This document shows, piece by piece, positions 6,572 through 9,320 of a DNA stretch of 9,320 bases (positions are counted from its first letter, which is position 1; each line of letters begins with the position of its first letter). Source of the stretch: Negativicutes bacterium (GTDB lineage Bacteria; Bacillota_C; Negativicutes; Acidaminococcales; Acidaminococcaceae); assembly GCA_009930275.1 (NCBI GenBank), contig RZYP01000069.1, forward strand, positions 1 through 9,320, given 5' to 3'. The notes beneath the pieces are model-generated. The model was not told the DNA's origin. It ran no database searches and saw only the letters and a program-made list of their open reading frames with translations. The translations under genes and the position numbers were made by a program.

Positions 6572-7843
6572 ATGAATGATAAAAACATAATTATGCAGAA
6601 AGCCTTGGCAAAGAATATAGCAATGTGCAAGGATAAAGATTTGGCGCTTTATGCGTTGGATCAGTTTGCCAAAGAAATTGACCAAAACATTCAAAATGAA
6701 TTATTGACACGTCTGCTTATGGATTATGCTGTTATTGCCAGACAGATTGAAGTTTTTAATAAGCAACTGGCGCGCAGCCAGGAGATGCTGTTTGAAGCAC
6801 AGAGCATTGCCATGCTTGGACGTTGGGATTTTTATCGTGATTCTGGCGAATTGATCTGGTCTGATTCCATGCGTGATATTTTGGAGGTCGATCGCACTGA
6901 ACCGGCTTCCGTAGAAACCTTTTTTGCCTGTGTGCATCCCGAAGACCTTGCAAAGGTTAAACTGAGGTATGAGAAGATATTTACAATTGATAAACCTTGG
7001 ACGACGTCTTACAGGCTGATTATGCGCGATGCGCGGATAAAATGGGTCCAGCTCAGGTTTAATCCGGAAATTGACAGTGAAGGTAAAGTGTTTCATTTTT
7101 ATGGAACGATTCAAGATATAACAGCCATGAAGAAAGTAGAGGGAGAGCTGGCAAAATATAATATGCAGCTAGAAGCACTTGTTGAAGCTAAAGTGCAGGA
7201 AATCTCGGCGGCGCAAATGGCCACTATCTACGCTTTGGTCAAGCTTGCTGAATCTCGTGACGACGACACGGGAACACACATTGAACGTACTGCTAGTTTT
7301 TGCAGGTTCCTTTCGAAAAAAGTGAAAGCAGTTTCGCCTTATGCAGAGCAGATGAATGAAAAATTTATAGAAACCATTTACAAAGCTGCGCCATTGCATG
7401 ACATAGGTAAAGTGGGCATCCCTGATAATATACTGTTGAAGCCAGCAAAACTTACTGAGGAAGAATTTGCTAAAATGAAAACACATGTAGTGATAGGATA
7501 TAATACACTAGCAGAAGTTGGTCAGCAGCATGAGCAGAACGAGTTTATCAAAATGGGCATGGATATTGCAAGATATCACCATGAAAAGTGGAACGGCAGC
7601 GGTTACATGGAAGGCCTTGCCGGGGAGGCAATTCCCCTTTCTGCTCGTATAATGGCACTAGCTGATGTTTATGATGCCCTACGCTCTAAAAGAATTTATA
7701 AGGAAGCTTTTTCTCATGAAAAAACTTGCGAAATTATTCAGCAGGGCAAAGGGATACATTTTGATCCCAGACTAGTTGAAATTTTTATTGACTCACATGA
7801 AGAGTTCAGGCAGCTTTATGATCGTTTAAGCACTCAAGGCTAG
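6572..7843 (+). CDS. PAS domain-containing HD-GYP protein, putative c-di-GMP phosphodiesterase
   Basis: A cytoplasmic signalling protein of 423 residues with no membrane segment. Residues 1-75 are helical, with no recognised domain. About 76-190 form a PAS_3/PAC fold (MLGRWDFYRDSGELIWSD, then VHPEDLAKV, ending FHFYGTIQDIT). About 187-215 look like a coiled-coil linker, and 215-423 are an HD-GYP domain. Metal-site residues visible: Glu227 and His236 (ESRDDDTGTH), His276-Asp277 (HDIGK), His305, His336-His337-Glu338 and Asp365 (ADVYDAL). The name motif reads HHEKWNGSGYM rather than HHExWDGxGYP, so Asp is replaced by Asn and Pro by Met. Known active members hydrolyse c-di-GMP, and the metal ligands are intact, so activity is likely but not certain. 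ATG 6572 follows GGTGAG (6562-6567); GTG 6563 and TTG 6560 are in-frame alternatives overlapping the upstream gene. No response-regulator receiver is present, so input presumably comes through the PAS domain or the neighbouring diiron protein. Confidence 0.88.
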   Translation: MNDKNIIMQKALAKNIAMCKDKDLALYALDQFAKEIDQNIQNELLTRLLMDYAVIARQIEVFNKQLARSQEMLFEAQSIAMLGRWDFYRDSGELIWSDSMRDILEVDRTEPASVETFFACVHPEDLAKVKLRYEKIFTIDKPWTTSYRLIMRDARIKWVQLRFNPEIDSEGKVFHFYGTIQDITAMKKVEGELAKYNMQLEALVEAKVQEISAAQMATIYALVKLAESRDDDTGTHIERTASFCRFLSKKVKAVSPYAEQMNEKFIETIYKAAPLHDIGKVGIPDNILLKPAKLTEEEFAKMKTHVVIGYNTLAEVGQQHEQNEFIKMGMDIARYHHEKWNGSGYMEGLAGEAIPLSARIMALADVYDALRSKRIYKEAFSHEKTCEIIQQGKGIHFDPRLVEIFIDSHEEFRQLYDRLSTQG

Positions 7844-7873
7844 GTTTAATTATATATAAAGAAGTTTAAATAA

Positions 7874-7970
7874 TTCCGAAAGGAAGAAGAACGCCATCTA
7901 TTGGCGACGAAACTGATAGATGGAGAGAAAAGGTTATTGTTATCCCGACCGCAGCGGAGGGATCTTATAG
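7874..7970 (+). other. Structured intergenic stretch with competing hairpins (possible 3' UTR element or small RNA)
   Basis: Downstream of the HD-GYP stop there is no reading frame of note, but several hairpins are present. TTCC-GAAA-GGAA (7874-7885) is a GNRA tetraloop hairpin. CGCCA (7892-7896) pairs with TGGCG (7902-7906) around a 5-base loop. CCATCTAT (7894-7901) pairs with ATAGATGG (7916-7923). The last two share bases 7894-7896 and cannot form together. Then ATCCC-GA-CCG-CAG-CGG-A-GGGAT folds at 7942-7963. A terminator follows. The layout resembles a switchable leader, but no gene follows on this strand, and no riboswitch consensus I know fits. It may be a 3' UTR, a small RNA or a remnant. 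Confidence 0.4.
7947..7970 (+). repeat. 24-bp terminator-adjacent repeat, copy 2
   Basis: Matches 5478-5501 at 20 of 24 bases and ends exactly where the terminator stem begins (7971). Unlike copy 1 it is part of a hairpin, since ATCCC at 7942-7946 precedes it. The core recalls, from memory, the widespread intergenic repeat containing GAGCGAAGCGAAGGATCT. Confidence 0.6.
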
Positions 7971-8014
7971 CAAAGAGGAGCACGGGCATTCATGCCCGTG
8001 CTCCTCTTTGTTTT
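7971..8014 (+). terminator. Strong terminator closing the ODP/HD-GYP unit
   Basis: CAAAGAGGAGCACGGGCA (7971-7988) pairs perfectly over 18 bp with 7993-8010 around a 4-base loop; a further pair would leave only two bases. TTTT follows at 8011-8014. On the minus strand no T-run follows the stem, so it is primarily a plus-strand terminator, though it lies between convergent genes. Confidence 0.9.
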
Positions 8015-8035
8015 ATAATTTAGTTGAACTGAGAA

Positions 8036-8947
8036 TTAATAATAGTTAACGCCGCTTTGAGATAAGACTGGATCATCAATCTTATTCCAGATGAGTTTGG
8101 AAATCAAAGCCATATCATTAAACACCAAAGCATTGTTATCATCATAGCCACGATTTTCATCAGGTACGTCTGCCGTCATAATACACAGAACATAATCACG
8201 ATTACGTCCAAATATGATACCGCAGTCATGAATCGCATTGCCAAGCTCGCCGGTCTTGTGCGCAATGCGCAAGTCATGAGGCAGGTTGCCAGGGATGCGT
8301 TCGTTCCATTGTTGACGGCACAAAATGCCGATCATTTCTTTGTCGCTCTTGGAGTCAACTAACTTGCCTTGGTAAAGCAGTTCATAAAAATGAGCCATAT
8401 CTTTTGGTGAAGTCCAGTTGTCGCGGCCAGCTTTGGCAGCAGCAGAGTCTAACATCTTTCTGCCGAGAACCGTATCCGTACAGCCGATATTTTTTATAAA
8501 ACCGTTAACGCGGTCATAACCGATTTTGTCAATTAAGAGGTTGGTAGCTGTATTATCGCTGACAACAATCATTTGTTCTATCAGCTGGCGTACAGTAACT
8601 TTGGTGCCGGCAGGAACTTTATCCAAGGAGCCCCAGGCTTTCTGGTCTTCCTTATGGATAATGACTTGTTCGTTAAAGTCCAGTTTTCCTTCCTTTTTCA
8701 GTTGGTAAGCTTCGCCCATAATGTAAACCTTGATTAAGCTTGCTGAACGTTGACGCATAGGGTTCAGATAAGCTTCCTCTCCGGTTTTGAGGTCGCGTAC
8801 CAGAATAGAATACTTGGTGGTCTGAGTCTTGCAGGCCGTTTTGATTTCCTGGTCAATCCAATCTGCTGTCACGAAATTACTTTCGGCAGCATTAGCATTG
8901 CCAGCTAAGGAGGTAAAACAACCAATAGCTGCCAATGCCAGAGACAA
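8036..8947 (-). CDS. Exported class A beta-lactamase-like serine hydrolase (start uncertain, signal peptide out of frame)
   Basis: A secreted protein of the penicillin-recognising serine hydrolase fold (beta-lactamase class A-like, PF13354 type). Counting from the TTG at 8947, the nucleophile is Ser70 with Lys73 (SASLIK, 68-73), the second motif is Ser130-Asp131-Asn132, and the third is KTG 231-233. The omega loop reads LGRKMLDSAA: Arg163 is kept, but the position of the general base Glu166 is Met165, and Asn170 is also missing. Family logic then predicts an enzyme that acylates but deacylates poorly, or one with another substrate, so it should not be read as proven antibiotic resistance. The hydrophobic N-terminus ends in AGNANA-AES, a good signal peptidase I site after residue 20, but it lacks the basic start such signals need. 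TTG 8947 is the only in-frame start codon, with no ribosome binding site in view. See the entry at 8948-8967. Confidence 0.85.
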   Translation of the reverse strand: MSLALAAIGCFTSLAGNANAAESNFVTADWIDQEIKTACKTQTTKYSILVRDLKTGEEAYLNPMRQRSASLIKVYIMGEAYQLKKEGKLDFNEQVIIHKEDQKAWGSLDKVPAGTKVTVRQLIEQMIVVSDNTATNLLIDKIGYDRVNGFIKNIGCTDTVLGRKMLDSAAAKAGRDNWTSPKDMAHFYELLYQGKLVDSKSDKEMIGILCRQQWNERIPGNLPHDLRIAHKTGELGNAIHDCGIIFGRNRDYVLCIMTADVPDENRGYDDNNALVFNDMALISKLIWNKIDDPVLSQSGVNYY

Positions 8948-8967
8948 TACTGTTTTTTGATGTTCAT
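8948..8967 (-). pseudogene. Out-of-frame true start of the serine hydrolase gene (one-base shift in an A6 run)
   Basis: Reading the minus strand, ATG at 8967 begins MNIKK and then reaches a run of six A (T at 8953-8958 on the plus strand). With the sequence as given, this frame runs on as QYCLW and away from the hydrolase. One additional A would give MNIKKTVLSLALAAIG, a textbook signal peptide joined to the hydrolase frame. Upstream in the hydrolase frame there is no ATG, GTG or TTG before a stop. A sequencing or assembly error, a phase-variable switch, slippage-dependent expression and an early-stage pseudogene are all possible. Confidence 0.7.
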
Positions 8968-9016
8968 TGCTAAGACTCTTCTCAAATTATTGTAAAGCAT
9001 ATAATACACATTTGTA

Positions 9017-9025
9017 ATTATAGCA
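9017..9025 (-). promoter_or_regulatory. Extended -10 promoter of the serine hydrolase gene
   Basis: On the minus strand TGC precedes a perfect TATAAT (9022 down to 9017), an extended -10 box. The hexamer 17 bases upstream (TGAACT) is a poor -35. Transcription would begin near 9010, about 43 bases before the ATG at 8967; GAGAAGAG lies about 10 bases before that ATG as a weak ribosome binding site. Confidence 0.5.
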
Positions 9026-9026
9026 C

Positions 9027-9047
9027 TTAATTCACAATTAGTTCACA
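9027..9047 (-). promoter_or_regulatory. 11-bp-period direct repeat over the -35 region of the hydrolase promoter
   Basis: On the minus strand TGTGAACTAA is followed one base later by TGTGAATTAA, a direct repeat of period 11 with 9 of 10 bases identical. It directly precedes the -10 box. Half-sites repeated every 11 bp in place of a -35 box are typical of OmpR/PhoB-family response regulators, so positive control by such a regulator is possible. The regulator is not in the window. Confidence 0.35.
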
Positions 9048-9094
9048 GTTATCCCCGTATTTCAAAAATAAATCAGGGCAAACATTGATCAACG

Positions 9095-9134
9095 CTAAAA
9101 CTGGTCAGGAGAGGACAGTCCTCCTTTGTTTTAG
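9095..9134. terminator. Long imperfect hairpin, possible bidirectional terminator
   Basis: CTAAAAC (9095-9101) pairs with GTTTTAG (9128-9134), and inside it AGGAG (9107-9111) pairs with CTCCT (9121-9125). T-rich bases follow the inner stem on the plus strand (TTTGTTTT); on the minus strand the inner stem is followed after a few bases by GTTTTAG. It lies between divergent promoters, so it may insulate them or be the remnant of a mobile element end. Confidence 0.4.
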
Positions 9135-9218
9135 AATGTTTCTTTCTGTTATCCCTACTAAGTAGAGGAATCCAAATAAGTGAGAAAATGTGACAGGTAT
9201 AGACACATTTAAGTAATA

Positions 9219-9247
9219 TTGATTTTTGATAACTTTTAAGTTATAAT
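9219..9247 (+). promoter_or_regulatory. Promoter of the right-edge gene
   Basis: TTGATT (9219-9224) and a perfect TATAAT (9242-9247) are separated by exactly 17 bases. The predicted start of transcription is near 9254, about 30 bases before the ATG at 9284. Confidence 0.75.
9229..9244. promoter_or_regulatory. Perfect palindrome inside the promoter, probable repressor operator
   Basis: ATAACTT-TT-AAGTTAT is a perfect 7-2-7 inverted repeat filling most of the spacer and overlapping the first three bases of the -10 box. A protein bound here would block RNA polymerase. The position suits an autorepressor encoded by the gene that follows. Confidence 0.6.
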
Positions 9248-9283
9248 TTTAATCAGAAAAGTTGCAAATAAGAGGTAAAAAAG

Positions 9284-9320
9284 ATGAAAAATAAAGCGAT
9301 AGGAAGCAACTGGGCGGATG
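9284..9320 (+). CDS. Start of a gene running off the right edge (possibly an XRE/HigA-type regulator)
   Basis: ATG 9284 is preceded by AGAGGT (9271-9276) at seven bases and by a good promoter with an embedded palindrome. Only 12 residues are visible (MKNKAIGSNWAD). A short basic N-terminus with a W-x-D motif is, from memory, how HigA-type XRE antitoxins begin, and their genes are commonly autorepressed through palindromic operators. The gene is clear, but the family is a guess from 12 residues. If it is an antitoxin, any toxin must lie downstream, since none precedes it. Confidence 0.55.
   Translation, partial: MKNKAIGSNWAD

Larger units (their letters stand above)
8968..9283. other. Divergent intergenic region between the hydrolase gene and the right-edge gene
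   Basis: About 316 bases without a supported gene. From left to right it holds the leader and promoter of the minus-strand hydrolase, the 11-bp-period repeat, a long hairpin (9095-9134), a perfect 11-bp palindrome CTACT-A-AGTAG (9155-9165), and the rightward promoter with its embedded palindrome (9219-9247). The stretch 9166-9218 shows nothing recognisable. No toxin-like small reading frame was found ahead of the right-edge gene. Confidence 0.6.

Noticed and set aside
7874..7930. Possible c-di-GMP (GEMM) riboswitch or hammerhead ribozyme next to the HD-GYP gene
   Set aside because: The GAAA tetraloop and a CGAAAC stretch are suggestive, but the conserved GEMM core and the hammerhead CUGAUGA core are not in the needed positions, and no gene follows on that strand.
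9095..9165. Inverted repeats as ends of an insertion sequence or miniature transposon
   Set aside because: No matching distant terminal repeat, target-site duplication or transposase is visible; a terminator or insulator hairpin is simpler.

Overview
The window looks like ordinary chromosomal DNA from a low-to-mid-GC, Gram-positive-lineage anaerobe or microaerophile. The promoters are TTGNNN/TATAAT or extended -10 type, ribosome binding sites are strong and purine-rich, GTG is used as a start, and nearly every unit ends in an intrinsic terminator. Gene style and content (a fused MsrAB, a diiron-type metallo-beta-lactamase-fold protein beside an HD-GYP protein) fit a Negativicutes-like Firmicute such as the Sporomusaceae. 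That placement is an inference from style, not from a marker gene.

Layout: (1) positions 3-167 are the last 54 codons of a YdcZ/DUF606-type small membrane transporter, ended by a strong terminator, with a second terminator-like hairpin at 221-254. (2) 308-4364 is an ABC importer: binding lipoprotein, ATPase and fused two-domain permease. The proteins resemble the FbpABC/AfuABC ferric family, but the binding protein has no Tyr-Tyr iron ligand pair and carries Ser-rich motifs suggestive of phosphate-ester (AfuA-like) binding. A terminator inside the operon, after the binding protein, should make that protein the most abundant. (3) 4439-5536 is a single-gene unit for a bifunctional methionine sulfoxide reductase MsrA-MsrB. 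(4) 5743-7843 is a two-gene unit: a flavodiiron-type (ODP) metallo-beta-lactamase-fold protein with no flavodoxin domain, followed after one base by a PAS/HD-GYP protein. Together they suggest sensing of oxygen, NO or redox state coupled to c-di-GMP breakdown. (5) 7844-8035 is a structured intergenic stretch with competing hairpins and an 18-bp terminator stem. (6) 8036-8967 on the minus strand encodes an exported class A beta-lactamase-like serine hydrolase that lacks the usual omega-loop Glu. Its natural ATG appears to be out of frame by one base in a run of six A. (7) 8968-9283 holds divergent promoters, a direct repeat, a long hairpin and a palindrome lying inside the rightward promoter. 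It leads to the first 12 codons of a gene that runs off the window, possibly an XRE/HigA-type regulator.

The most interesting points are the diiron-sensor/HD-GYP pair with its altered metal ligands and extra cysteines, the one-base disruption of the hydrolase signal peptide, the structured RNA-like stretch after the HD-GYP gene, and two dispersed repeat families: a 24-bp element next to terminators and a TGGCAGGAA leader element. No insertion sequence, CRISPR array, tRNA or rRNA was seen.
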